A DNA stretch of 64,000 nt from Toxonevra muliebris (GCA_963691655.1 OY829326.1:90761235-90825234); one strand, 5' to 3'; counted from the first letter of the stretch, positions 30,440 to 42,320 are shown. Numbers and translations are program-made. Notes: a model not told the origin generated them from the sequence alone.

Positions 30440-33400
30440 CTGTGTTCCCTTTTGCTATTCTTTAAATCTACCAGATTTATTAATAAATCTTCGTAGATCC
30501 TGCGGTGTTAGAGAGCTCAGGTATTCATCTCCCAACACTCCAGTATCAAATATGCTTACTCTGATCTGGCAGAAAGCGGGGCAGACACGCTTACGATCAA
30601 CTCCCGGCACAGGTCCCAGCAAAAACCAAGTTTGGGCCTCTGGAATTTGTATTGTATAGCGATGTTTTAAAACTGGAATTGTTGGCATTGTATTGGATGG
30701 CATTGATAGAACTGTTAGGTCCATATCAATATCTTCAACAATGTCACCAATATCCGAGCAAGTGTCATACCAATACCCATTGCGTTTAAGCCTACAGATG
30801 GCTTTGACAGCCTCTCCTTTAGTAAAAATATCAAGGAGTGGTAAGTTGAGCAATGCATCCAAGGATGGGCTGTATGTTGTAGGGCAGCTCCCGTACTACA
30901 AATGGCCACAGTCCTTTGAAGTCTGGCAAGAGCTTTCCTAACGCTATCAACATTAAGTCTACTCCACCAGACTATGGATGCATAGGTGATGATGGGTCTG
31001 ATCATAGCCTTATAAAGCTATAAGATTTTATAAGGTGATAGACCCCATGTTTTGCCAAAAATAGCCCTGTATTGAAAAAAGCTGCCAGCGCCTTGGATAC
31101 CTTTAGCTCAACATGAGAACGCCATAAAAGTTTGGTACCTAGAATGACTCCAAGATATTTCATTTCATTAACCGATAGCCCGTTTGAGTAACACCAAGAG
31201 TCAATCATATTCAGAGCAGTTTGGGTCTTCCTACAAACATACCCGACCGATTTGCCCGTGATTAAGCAGGCAACATAATCGGCAAAGGTAGATGTGTATG
31301 TAGATACCCGACTCATTTAGGGAAACAAGCAGAGAGTCAACCAGCAGACACCACAGCAGTGGAGAGAGTATGCCCCCTTGGGGACATCTTCTATTCACGC
31401 CACAAGTCACAGATTGACCACAATTAGCTTGAACCATCATAAGTCTATGTGACAGCATTGACCGTATCAAATCACATTGGTATTCATGCTGAAATGAAAA
31501 GATTGGATGTAACAATAACGACTCACTACGGATGCGGTGTTCAACACAGCGCTCAAGACATTTTAGTAAGAAAGACATCATACTAATTGGTCTAAAGCTT
31601 TTGGGATTGGTAAGTTGTCCTTTCCAATTTTTGGAATGAAAACCACTTTTACCAACCTCCATTGTTGAGGTATATGAGTGAGAGCCAAATTTATAGCAAT
31701 TGGTATCAATGGTAGCAATTGCACCATACCTTTTTTCTGAGCAACTGGTAGTATACCAACCGGACCCGGCGGTTTGAAGTTGTCAAAGGAAGCAATAGCA
31801 AACCTAATCGCATCTTCATTCGCCACTATCCTGGCAACAAACTAGTTACGCTGCGAAACTGTTGAACTAACCCTCACCGCTTCCGGAAAAGTGGGATGTT
31901 AAACAACAGAGACCTGATTGCCCGGAAAATGAGATTCCAGCATTAAGCTGAACATCTCACTTTTTGATTCCGTGGAAGTGCCATCAGATTTTTTGAGTGA
32001 ACACAGTCGGTTAGCTAGACCCTTTTCGAGGATTTTCGCCAACCTAACAGTTTCAGACATAGTTTCAATACCGCTGCAGAAATTGCTAAAGGAAGCCCTT
32101 TTCGAATCTTGAATTAGCTTTTTATACTCCTTCTGCTTTTGATGATATAGAGCCCAGTGCTCATCAAGATTAGTCTTGAGAGCCCTGTTGATAAGTTTGT
32201 CGACTCAACCCACAGGGTTTGCAGCTCCTTGCTCCACCACGGAACAGGAATCTTAGCAGGAGGCTGGCGAGGGGGACAGGCATGCTCAAAGCTGGTCTGA
32301 AGATTTTCCACCGCTGCTTCCAGACCTTGCTCGTTGCGTAGTTTAGGGGGTAGAGCACAGCTTAATAAAGCCAGTTCTACTCTAAACTTTGCCCAATCCG
32401 CCTTTTTCGGATTTCTTATGAGCGTTAAAGGATTAATTTCAACACCATACTGAAACTCGATATATCTGTGGTCTGATAGAGAGTCATCTCTAAGGACCAT
32501 CCAGTTTCAAATTGACTGTACTAACCTTTCATTAGAAAGAGTTAGGTCAATAACCTCTTGTCTAGTAGGTGTCACAAAAGTGGGTTGATTCCCCACGTTT
32601 TGTATGTTCAACGCAGAAGACAGGATGTAGTTGAGAAGATGAGTCCCTCTTACGTTGCACTAGCTGCTGCACCCAGATAAGATTCTATGCATTAGCGTCA
32701 CAACATAATATGAGCCCCAAATTCATCCTTTCGCAATACTGCACAAATTCAACAACCATCGCTGGCGGTGGTGGTACAATTGCATCATATGGAAAGTAAG
32801 CGGAAACAATCGCAAAATGTTTCCATTCTCGATTGTCCTGAAAACTCACCTTAGCAGCCACCATATATTGGCCACAAAACTGACCAAGTTTAGTAATTGT
32901 AAGACGAGGAGATGCTATAAGACAGGTTCTAGGTCTACTAGAACTCCCATCATATAGAATCGTGCGCCCCCTCAACTCACGACGTCCACAGATGCGTCCA
33001 TTAAGGACCCAGGGTTCATGAAAAGGCGTTTACATAGGAGTGCAGTAGCAGCCTTGGAATGTTGCAAATTTATCTGGGTTACTGTAAGTCCACAGATAGG
33101 TTCCGCAATATTTGCAGAGTTAGAAGGCCGGGGAAGCCTCGCGTTATCATTGCTGGCATCACAGAGGTGGCCTCTGTGCGCCCACACTGCAAGAGATGGC
33201 AGCGCTGGCAGTATCGTTCTTCGTCCTCTTTACCTGAGTGCGCATGAAGGAAGCGGCTTGGTATCTCTGAGGAACCTCTGCATCGGCTGCTGTAACCTCA
33301 GCAGAGAGTACGCTCTTTAAAACATTGGCTATAATTGGGTCTTTAACCAGACACAATCCTTACGTAAAGAAAAGGGGAAGACAAGGTCGACCGTGGCAGC

Positions 33401-33480
33401 GCCCCATACCATGGTAAGGCAACCGTTACTCGCTGAGGCGGCCAGGTGTCAGAGATGCTCCGTAAAAAAACAGCCTAATT
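30440..33480 (-). pseudogene. LOA-like non-LTR retrotransposon relic
   Basis: Broken minus-strand frames run in the normal order. An endonuclease start (VTQINLQHSKAATALL) and CLIASPR/ILCCDANA blocks lie at 33.19-32.69 kb. A linker follows at 32.5-32.1 kb. Reverse transcriptase pieces lie at 31.83-31.2 kb (FIPKIGK, SFRPISMMSFLLKCLERCVE, CPQGGILSPLLW). C-terminal thumb and tail frames end at 30455 with LRRFINKSGRF. The segment that should hold catalytic motif A is deleted, the YADD position reads ADYV, and many stops occur. The clade is inferred from endonuclease and tail motifs. The sequence above about 33200 may be ORF1 or 5' sequence but is too decayed to read. Confidence 0.75.
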
Positions 33481-34360
33481 TTTAATCCTGGAAAACTAAC
33501 GGAAGCGGATCCATCATAATGGCTGCATAAAATTAATTAAAATTTAATGCATTCAGATAATTGACTCGCACCTTGGATTAGGGAAGGCTTTGTATAAGAT
33601 AGGTATGGTCCCTCCGCCTGGACTATCTTAGCCAGTCTTATATCAGTAATCAGATATGCAACTGTTTCTGGCTGTCACCACGTGGAGGTGATCACATCAG
33701 ATCATTCAATTACGGCACGTATCAAAATACATGTTGGTCCCCTTGAGTGTCTGACAGCCTGACGGCTTAGGGCAACAGGGTAAATGGTTTCACCAAGACC
33801 TATAATCAATAGAATTTCGGTATAAAAGTTTATGGAATGAGGAAATGCTAGCCGATTATTGTTGGATGACCATTAGAGACACCAATCCCAAAACACACAA
33901 TAGACAAAATGTGAACACTACTGAATTCTTTGTTGAATTAAAAGCAATGATACGAATTAAAATTAATGAAATCGTGGTTTTTTGTTTCTAGCTCCCAAAC
34001 TAGAGTTTGGAAACCCATCGTTGGGTACTTAAATTTTGCACAAGAGTTTACACTATCGTGATAAAATAATTTTTTCTCAACTCGTAAAAACTATTTTGAA
34101 AATAAAATTTTTATTAATTGTAAATTATTTTAATTTATACCTAAAATCCCATTTTGATGAAATTGTTGCTTGGATAAATTGTAATATGTTACATGAATTC
34201 CATAGTTTGAGGGAAATCTCAATCAAAGTTTAACAATTAATATCTCAATAGTAGTTCCATAAAATTTAAAATGCATGAGTTGCTAGCAAATATATGTAAC
34301 AATAACTTGTGAAGTTTTTAGGTCCCTATTGCTATTATAATAGATTTTATAGACGCTTTA
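33481..34360. other. Gene-free stretch beside the LINE relic
   Basis: 33560-33810 is less AT-rich than its surroundings and could be the 5' untranslated part of the LOA-like relic. The rest is AT-rich, and I see no gene. Confidence 0.35.
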
Positions 34361-34606
34361 CCTCAGACAACCGATAGTCTAGTGAGTAGTGCTTTAAACG
34401 TTCCCTCGGGAGGTGCAGGTTCGATTCTTCTTATATTCACTATCAATATGAAGTGTAGTGAAGAATTATAAGAAAGTGTACAAGTACACATCTTGGTAGG
34501 CAATAGCAAAATCACAAAAAAATAACAAATTCCCACATCGCCGTTCGGAACCGGCGTCAAACTGTAGGTTCAACCATGTGGTATCACAATAGGCCGTTCA
34601 GCAATA
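34361..34606 (+). mobile_element. SINE, second copy of the 4.8-kb family
   Basis: The tRNA-like head has A-box-like TAGTCTAGTGAGTAGTGC (34375 onward) and B-box GGTTCGATTC. The same body block CTTATATTCACTATCAATAT as in the first copy follows. The 3' part has GGCGTCAAACTGTAGGTTCA and ATGTGGTATCACAAT. The AACCT tail and target duplications are not found, so this copy is older or 3'-truncated. Confidence 0.65.
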
Positions 34607-34639
34607 TGACCGTTGAAAAATTTTGAAAAGGGTCAATCG

Positions 34640-35243
34640 TGATTAATATAAAAATTGAAAAATTGATTTCAAAGAAAAAAATATTAAAAGGAGCTTTAAT
34701 TTTAGCTCCGCGGAGATTTCTTTCCTGCACAAAATAATAGAGTACAAGCAAACGGACAGGGTAAGTGCGGAAGAAAAGTCGAAAGCATGGCACAGTTTTT
34801 TGCACATGCAATGTCTCTCCAATGTGTTCGATTCCCTATTTGAGGGCCAATAAGCTCCAAGACTCTATGCGCAGAAGACTTTGTAAGACCAAATCGTCCT
34901 TTTCTCCAAATATATTAAAATGGTTGTGCCGCGATCTTATTCTTCGAAGTATTCTTAAAACTGTAATGTTTAAGATTTCGTACATTTCAGCATCACTCAC
35001 ATCCTCTTCACCAAAAAATTTCAATTTGCTTCTTTTTTTAGATTCACATACACTTTTATTTTATTTGAAAGAAACAGCTGTCAAAATGATATGGCAGATA
35101 TGGCAAAAGAAGTTTAAACGTCCAATATTGGGCGTTTAAACTGAGTTTAAACTTCAATCAAAATTGACTGAAAAACTAGATGATGGGGTTAAACTTAGTT
35201 TAGACTAGAAACTGAGTTAAACTCGCTCTGAAAAACTGGCCCT
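34640..35243 (-). pseudogene. PIF/Harbinger transposase N-terminal relic
   Basis: Minus-strand reading gives RILRRIRSRHNHFNIFGEKD. After a frameshift near 34895 it gives FGLTKSSAHRVLELIGPQIG, a pattern typical of the N-terminal helix region of HARBI1-like transposases. The right edge carries GGGCCAGTTTTTCAGAGCGA in inverted sense, a Harbinger-like terminus. The TTTAAACT-rich palindromes just inside are subterminal repeats. No catalytic core survives. Confidence 0.5.
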
Positions 35244-35889
35244 CAATATAAAAGTCGTCAGATTTAAAAAGGTCTATTTCATCGATATTTGTTAAATGCC
35301 TGACAAAATACGATGCCGGGCACAATTCCTGACAAAGTCCAATGCCTGACTATCAGGCTTAATTCCTGACGTATGGCAAGCCTAATTATAAAGCATATTG
35401 GAAGGAACTGTGGTATTAAAAAAAAACAAGTCATTTGAGTATATAACTCATAGTCAAAATAAAGTATGCCTTATTATTGCAAAGTGCACTTTAGCTAAAA
35501 TATACTTTCTTCAGACCATGACTTACGCCACCAACTATATAATATACTAACTCGGTTTGAGTGCTGCAATCACGCATCTTTTCAAGACCATCGCACTTCA
35601 TTTGATCTTCGTGAGGCACAGCATTTGAAATCACGTATTATAGCTGTAATTTTTTGGCAGGTGCAGCACCTGTCTGCAATCGCACTCTTTTTGCCAATAA
35701 GGCGGCCGGAGGATTGCTTAAATCGACTAAATTTATGATAGTATTAGATATATGGATACTGTAATTACGGATATAACTCACTTTTGGCAAAATATTTTTC
35801 ACAAATATGTGATGTGTAATTTAAAACTTCCCCGCAGCTTTCACTCCATCGATAGCGTTTTTCTGCATTTATTGGAACCGTGTTTTCGA
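35244..35889. other. Gene-free stretch with CCTGAC repeats
   Basis: 35290-35370 contains four dispersed copies of CCTGAC with AATGCC/AATTCC spacers, a degenerate short tandem. The rest shows nothing recognisable. Confidence 0.35.
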
Positions 35890-36659
35890 TTTCGTCATAA
35901 TACGAAGATCGAATGTAAAATTCGTATTATGAGCAGTGCAACCCTGTCGAAATTTTCGTTGCTCATCGAATTTTTTGTCGAACTCAATTTTGCTTTCGAT
36001 ACGTGCATGCTGAGTAATATTTGTTTAAATGTAAGTATTTTGCAAAATTTTTTTAGCTTTTTGAGGACTAAAAACTAATTTTAAACGGTTTTTGTAAATT
36101 TTATGCAGGTCTAAAGTGGTGAGCAACTAATTGCAGTTAGGAAATCCTTTGTTTGCAAAGGATATTTCCTCAATCGAAGAACTGTTGCCAATTTCAATAT
36201 ATTTGGAATCGATCTTGTTCATGTGCATTGCTTTAGCAGTTCATCTGTAATGGTCATCAAGTGCACAAACGTTTCCTTGGACAGTCGCAAGTTCTGTAGA
36301 AATCTGTACACAAATTTTATAGATGGCAAAGCTTCTTCGAAAGGCTGCATTTAATCGTTTTCTACTTCTGGCCAGTTCCATCAAACTCTCATTCACTTCC
36401 GATGAATCGATGAACCATAATTCCTTTATAGCCAATTATTTTGCTCTTATTTTTTCCACTTCATTTTTAAACTAATCGTATTTATTTTTCAAAATGACGA
36501 TCAGCTGATAGAAATATACTATCGGGAACAAGCCAAAATGAGTGAAATCATAATAGCGCTATTCTTTGTCGAAAGTAAGTCATAATACCATACTCACATT
36601 CGTTCGATCAGGGCATTTGACTACAGTCAAAGATCGAACGCAGTTCATAATAAGGGCCT
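35890..36659 (-). pseudogene. PIF/Harbinger relic (ii)
   Basis: The left terminus has GTAAAATTCGTATTATGAGC and ACCCTGTCGAAATTTTCGTT. The right terminus has GATCGAACGCAGTTCATAAT. Between them, a minus-strand frame (36435-36241) begins the transposase with ELWF.DSSE...LMELARSRKR and continues for about 60 residues. The catalytic part is deleted. It is closely related to relics (i), (iii) and (iv). Confidence 0.6.
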
Positions 36660-37193
36660 AAGTTTCTATAACACATTAGTTATAGAAACTTGGAAAGCAA
36701 AATCCTATGATTGCAAAGGGTATTTCCTCAAAAGTTCTGTGCGACGAAGAAAGAACTAAATGGTTTAGGACCAACCAATAATTCCCGGCATTCCCCTTTT
36801 ATTAGCAAAATATACTTTTGCTTGTATAATTGAATTTTATTTATCTTTGGCAAATACAATTTTCCAGGACATTTAAAGCCTCTGATAACACCATAGACTC
36901 GGTGGGCTGAGCAAATCCAAGAGTATTCTCATTCCCAATGCTTAGTTGGAGTGATCTCTGAGCACAAAATCGCAGAACTGTTGCCAATTAGAATTTGTTT
37001 GGAATTGATCTTGCTCATGTGCATTGCTTGAACAGTTCATCTATAGTAGTCATCAAGTCCACAAACGCCTCAGAAACGAAATTCACAATAACGCTATTCT
37101 CTGTCGAAAGCACGCCATAATACCAAACTTAAATTCGTTCTATCAGGGCATTCGACTACAGTCGAAGATCGAACGCAGTTCATAATAAGGGCC
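36660..37193 (-). pseudogene. PIF/Harbinger relic (iii)
   Basis: It adjoins relic (ii) in the same orientation. It retains the minus-strand block around ...SIGNE.TL..AQP... (36890-36960) and the terminus GATCGAACGCAGTTCATAAT at 37170-37189. The start of the transposase is deleted. Part of the opposite-strand Myb/SANT-like frame survives at about 36715-36785. Confidence 0.55.
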
Positions 37194-37945
37194 ATAAATA
37201 AAAAGAAAATCATTAAAAATCTCATTTTAAGAGAAACATTTTATGTTTTTCGTTGAAGATCACGTATCTTAAATAAAAACTTAAAAGTCATTATAACCTA
37301 ATTTATAATTTAAGAAAACAATTTGCGATATTTTGGAAGCTTCAAATCTTTGATGCATGGAAAAATATTTGCTTACAAGGAGCAGATGTGGCTGAATCGT
37401 GTTTATCGATTTCTGACAAAAAAAACTCACATGCGCAACTTAGTGCACTCGATGGAAGTGAAACTTCTTTGGTAGGTTTGTGACAGGGAATATGTAAGTG
37501 CAATAACAGCAGTCTGGAAGAAATAATTGTATGTATGCACATGACATTTAAATAGTTAATATGAGTCGGTACATATCCAAAGTGCCAAGGCCATAGACGA
37601 AAACTTTCCAGATTTTTAATGCAATGCACACTGACCGTACAAAAAAATAGTTTAAACAAAAGAAATGACTATGAAATAACTATTTTTTCAAAAGTGACTA
37701 AGTCCCATGCTTAACCCCTTTCAGCCAATCGCATTCTTTCCTTGTTCTGCTACTGCATTGTGATAAATTGAAATTTTTGGCTTTGCACATGGCCGCATTC
37801 ATACAGATGCTTTATGTTTTCTTGTGCTTAAGTCCAGATTATTTTTTTTCAAAACTAATTAGGTCCATATGGTATTTATCAAAAGTGCTTAACCAACGTA
37901 AAACTGGTTTATTTTGGATTTGGCAGTTTTTTAAATACTTTTACC
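37194..37945. other. Gene-free stretch
   Basis: The 105-codon minus frame at 37342-37659 and the 97-codon plus frame at 37768-38061 show no domain and look like chance frames. No feature supported. Confidence 0.35.
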
Positions 37946-38365
37946 CATGTTACAAATATTTAGAGGTAGATGCTTTTTTTCAAAAAGTAGCCATTTTGAA
38001 CATTTTAGAGGTGTATTTTTTTAAAAGGATAGAAAAGAGTGAGTTAAGAGGAAATTATTAATACTACTTTTATTACTTAGTATTCAATTATAAATTTTAT
38101 TTATAATAAAAAACGTATAAATAATTATTATTAGTTTCTTTATTAGGAAATACCTTAACATGTTAAGAGTCAAAAAATAATATAAAAAGCAACAACTGTT
38201 TCTCCCTATGTTCATGCAATACTATACAAATTATTTTCTTATAAATTCTCACCTAAAAATTTAACTATGAAAGTACAACTCTGCTGCAAAAACAAATGTT
38301 TTCCCAATTGTCCAAGTTCCTCTTACTTGTCAAAATGCATCTACCTTCTTAATTCTTCTGCCATG
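37946..38365 (+). mobile_element. MITE family Y, copy 2 (420 bp)
   Basis: The left end is CATGTTACAAATATTTAGAG and the inverted right end is CATGGCAGAAGAATTAAGAA. The interior matches copies 1 and 3, including GTTTTCCCAATTG. Flanking 8-mers do not match. Confidence 0.65.
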
Positions 38366-38462
38366 GTAGAGAGTGTGGATTTTCACGCACACCAGCTTGA
38401 TTGATACTGAAATTTTGTTGAGATTGATTTTGCACTGTTTTCTTTTTAATGTAAACGAAAAG

Positions 38463-39060
38463 GTAGATTCAAATATATTTATATTGTGTATGTTTTGCAT
38501 TGCGCTATAAAAGCAACAGATGACGTTGCTATTGATATATATTGTATTTATGTTTAGCATAGTGCTATCAACAGATGGCGTTTCAATTGAAAAACTACGT
38601 TAATAATAGATAATAAATAGTTTTTGATGTGCAACGCTTACTTGTATTAAACATGTCATAACGCGCTGTAAATTTGTTATCTTTTTGTCGCACTAAATAT
38701 TTGAGAAAACGTTTTGTTTTTGACGTTCTTTTCATAATAGTAGTACATTCGAATATATTTATATTATGTTTTGTATTGCGCTATAAAAGCAACAGATGGC
38801 ATTGCTATTGATATATGTGTATTTATGTTTTTCATAGTGCCAATAGATGACACTAATAAGAGATAATAAATAGTTTTTTATGTGCAACACTTACTTGTAT
38901 TAAACAAGTCATAACGCGCTATAAATTTTTTATATTTTTGTCGCACTAAATATTTGCGAAAACGTTTTGCTTTTGTTGTTCTTTTCATTATAGTAGTAGA
39001 TTCAAATATATTTGAATTGTTTATGTTTTTCATAGTACTATGAAGTCAACAGATGGCGTT
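38463..39060 (+). repeat. Imperfect tandem repeat, ~250-290-bp units
   Basis: Two long units and a partial third start with TAGATTCAAATATATTT or its variants (38463, 38750 and about 39000). They share GCGCTATAAAAGCAACAGAT, AATAAATAGTTTTT, CTTACTTGTATTAAAC and GTCGCACTAAATATTTG. The second unit is shorter. It is satellite-like and non-coding. Confidence 0.7.
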
Positions 39061-39534
39061 ATTATTGCATCGACTCATCTCTTTCTCACTCATTGCAGAT
39101 CTGTCATTTATGTTCTATTGTGAAAACAAATATTCTTCTTTGTACACAAATAACGCACACACGTATTCTAAAAAATAATCACTTAAAAAATTGTTTTCAG
39201 TAAATTAATGCTTAATATACCAAACCAATTTAAGGGATTTTCAACATTTTTCATTTTCATCTCTTTTGTTTTTCACTTCGCTATGTAATAACCCCAAATG
39301 TAAGCATTGTGGTTGTGGAATTGAATAGCTTCCGTCCCCGTTCTTCTTCTTATTTTAACGGCTTCCGTCCCCACTTTCTATTTCCTGTTCAGTTTACCCC
39401 TTAAAACGCTGCCAAAGCAATTTCACTTCAAAATCTCTGTCATGGCACAATTGCGTTAACTCACTACGCTGATACGGAAGATTGAGCTTGCGTCATTGCA
39501 TCAAATCACAAAATTCTCTGCTTACGCATCCCTA
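39061..39534. other. Gene-free stretch
   Basis: I see no gene. GGCTTCCGTCCCC-like sequence occurs twice (39330 and 39361), a small local duplication. Confidence 0.35.
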
Positions 39535-40460
39535 ATGAACTGCGTTCGATCTTCGACTGTCGTAGAATGTTCTGATCGAACGAATTTGAATTTGGTATTA
39601 TGGCGTGCTTTCGACAAAGAATAGCGCTATCGTGAATTTCGCTCATTTTGGCTTGTTCACGACAGTATATTTGTATCAGCTAATCCTCATTTTAAAAATA
39701 AATACGATTTGTTTAAAAATTATGTAAAAAAATAAGGCCAAAATAGTTATGACTACAACGGAATTGTGGTTCAACGATTTATCAGAAGAGCATGAGAGAT
39801 TGATGGAACTGGCCAGAAGTAGGAAACGATGAAGTGCAGCCTTTCGAAGAAGCTTTGGCATCTATAGAATTTGTGTAGATTTCTACAAAATTTTCAACCT
39901 TCCAAGGAGACTGTCGTGGACTTGATGACCACTACAAATGTGCATTGCTAAAGCAATGCACATGAGGAAGATAAATTCCAAACATATTAAATCTGGCAAC
40001 AGTTCCGCGATTTTGTGCTCAAGAATCACACCAACTAAGCAATGGGAATGATTATACTCTTGGACTTGAAGCCCACGGTGTCACTGGTGTTTAGACGTCC
40101 TGGAAAATTTATTTGCCTAGGATAGATAAAATTCAATTATACGGAGGTTGAACTGCAACAAGCAAAAGTATACTTTATTAATAAACGTAGAATGCAGAGA
40201 ATTATTGGCTGGTCCTAAACCATTTAGTTCCAACAAGAATTCTTCGTATTTCTTTGTCGTGAGAACTTTTGAGGAAATACCCTTTCTTGCAATCAGAGGT
40301 ATTGCTTCCACCAATGACACAAGTTTTTCTAACTGCAATGTATTGCCCACGACTTTATACCTGCATAAAATTTACAAAAACCGTTTAAAATTAGTTTTTA
40401 GTCCTCAAAAAGCAAAAACAAAGATTAGAATATTACTTTATCTAATGTTCTAGAAAAATT
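39535..40460 (+). pseudogene. PIF/Harbinger relic (iv), most complete copy
   Basis: The terminus GAACTGCGTTCGATCTTCGA is at the left. A plus-strand ATG near 39750 begins the transposase: TELWFNDLSEEHERLMELAR, then SRKR, a stop, and FRRSFG. Later blocks match the SIGNE and QP...VS positions of relic (i). The catalytic core is missing. An opposite-strand frame at 40350-40117 resembles the Myb/SANT-like second protein that these transposons normally carry. Several stops show the copy is dead. Confidence 0.6.
40117..40350 (-). pseudogene. Myb/SANT-like accessory ORF of PIF/Harbinger relic (iv)
   Basis: A 77-codon minus-strand frame contains IARKGISSKVLTTKKYEEFL then ELNGLGP. This resembles the zeste/Myb-SANT-like domain pattern (...KLWEEL...LN.LGP...). 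In PIF/Harbinger elements such a DNA-binding protein helps the transposase. Here it runs opposite to the transposase remnant and is truncated after the second helix. Its first residue may be non-ATG. Confidence 0.45.
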
Positions 40461-40815
40461 TTCTTAAATTGCTTAAAAATCGAGAAATTTTGGAAAACGA
40501 ATTAAATATTATTTATTTTTTTTTATAAATGAAAATGAAGAAAAATACACATTTTAAATCAATAAAATTTGGTCAAATAGCGTATATTTGTCTATTCAAT
40601 GCAGGTTTGAAAATTTATGAATTTGGCGAAAACATACTCTGAAAAATATAATAAATACTGCGAAAAATAAAGTGGTAAGATGTGCGTGACCGGAGGTGTA
40701 CATATGAGATATAAGAAAACTATTTCATTACAAGAAGTTTTCTTGATTATAAATGAGTAAATTTTATATAAAAAACTGAATTTTGTATCTGCTTAAAAAT
40801 TAATTCATATTGAAC

Positions 40816-42084
40816 TCAACATTCTCCTTCTTCTTTATGTTTACGCATATGACCAGCCAGACCTGATGCTTGCGCATATGCATTTCCACAGATTCTACAT
40901 TTGAATTTTTTTACGCCTAGATGCAAGAATCGATGATGATATAGACCCTTTTGTCTGGCAAATGTTGCTCCGCAAACTTCGCACACATGTGGCCGTTCTG
41001 TGGCATGCATGGCCTTGTGTTCGATCACCATTGACGTGCATGCAAACCGCTTACTACAAATATTACACTCATACGGCTTTTCTCCCGTGTGCGTACGATA
41101 ATGAACTCTAAGTCCTTCCGCTTTCCTACAGCTGTAGCCACAAACATCACATACATAATTTTTAGATCTTTTATGGCAGTATGATATATGGCTTTTCATT
41201 GCCCGCTTCGTATGAAAACGTTTTTCACAATCTTTTACGTCACAAACATAATTTTTTTCATCAGGCTTAACGTGACTTTCTACATGACGATTATACCCAG
41301 ATTTAGTTTTAAAACGCTTAAGGCAGTGTTGGCATTTAATGCCATTATGTTTTTTGATATTGTGTGTATCTATACAACTTTGGCTGAGAAATTCATCCTC
41401 ACAATCTTTGCATTTAACGGGAACCAGTGTTGCATCGGGTGACTTATGTTCTCTTTTTATATGAGTACTTAAACTGCCCGCAGTCCTATAAAGCTTATCG
41501 CAAATTTCGCATTTAAACTCTATGTGTATTTTCTCGATGTGAGTTTCACGCTGAAATATAGTCAACATATGTATTAGTGCAATAAAATTGAAATGTGTCC
41601 ACTCAAATCTCGATTTGCATGAGGTGTGTGTAACTATTAACAACACAAATCGAGGTCAGGGTGTATATGATTTTACCGGTCGTTTAAAACGTTTGTCAGT
41701 TGAAGCTTTTTTATTTGCAATTTCCTTCACTATATTGCTTTGCCATTTCATTATGTGGTAATCTTCAATTTCGGAGTTATATGACGCCGAGTCTTCCAAC
41801 TCGAAGGCGTCATCGCTGTGGCAATCTTCATCTCCCTTTACTTCATTATTGATACTTGCATTTAGATATGTCGTGCATCCTGCGATATTTTCGATTTTTA
41901 ACAAATCATTCTCAAAGTGAATATTTTTAATATGTAAAAGAAAATCTTCATAATCAAAACTTTTCATCTCGCATAATCCACAAAAAATTGTGAACTCTGT
42001 TGGACTGTGGCAATATATTTCACCGCATTTTGCATTTGCTCTTGTTGTATTGAAAATATTGTGGTTTTGAAAAAATTTTATCAT
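40816..42084 (-). CDS. Gene E: two-exon C2H2 zinc-finger protein, 380 aa
   Basis: Exon 1 is 42084-41677 and exon 2 is 41550-40816, with a 126-bp phase-0 intron (GTAAAA...TTTCAG). An upstream in-frame ATG at 42093 adds three residues; 42084 was chosen because MIK aligns with the paralogs. The N-terminal domain is KCGEIYCHSPTEF with C35-x2-C38-x12-H51-x4-H56. Eight C2H2 fingers cover residues 150-374. Finger 4 has C-x4-C and a wider final His spacing (H-x4-H). Fingers 6-8 closely match gene B; the last two helices are RQKGLYH and QASGLAG. Fingers 1-3 differ from B at predicted base-contact residues, so the two may read different 5' or 3' half-sites. It is probably a nuclear DNA-binding protein; target unknown. 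Confidence 0.92.
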
Positions 42085-42255
42085 CTCGCACAAGTTTTTG
42101 TTTAAATATTACTTTTTATTTTGATTTACTTGTTTAGTATATGACCACAGTATGTTGTATTGTTTTGACATTTAACTCAAGCAAAATTAGTGATGATTCG
42201 ATATAAGTAAATACTCCATACTTGTCATTCGATTCAAGTACTTTTTAAAGGCTGT

Positions 42256-42320
42256 GGTTATATTCTTGTTGCACCGAACACAAAAGGAGAGTCTTTACTC
42301 ACTCTCACTATGAACACGAA
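42256..42320 (-). mobile_element. Fragment of MITE family V
   Basis: GGCTGTGGTTATATT is joined directly to GTTGCACCGAACACAAA and CTTTACTCACTCTCAC. It matches the right-end region of family V with a short internal deletion. Confidence 0.55.

Noticed and set aside
34765..35139. 124-codon plus-strand frame
   Set aside because: Opposite strand to a PIF/Harbinger transposase relic whose motifs read on the minus strand.
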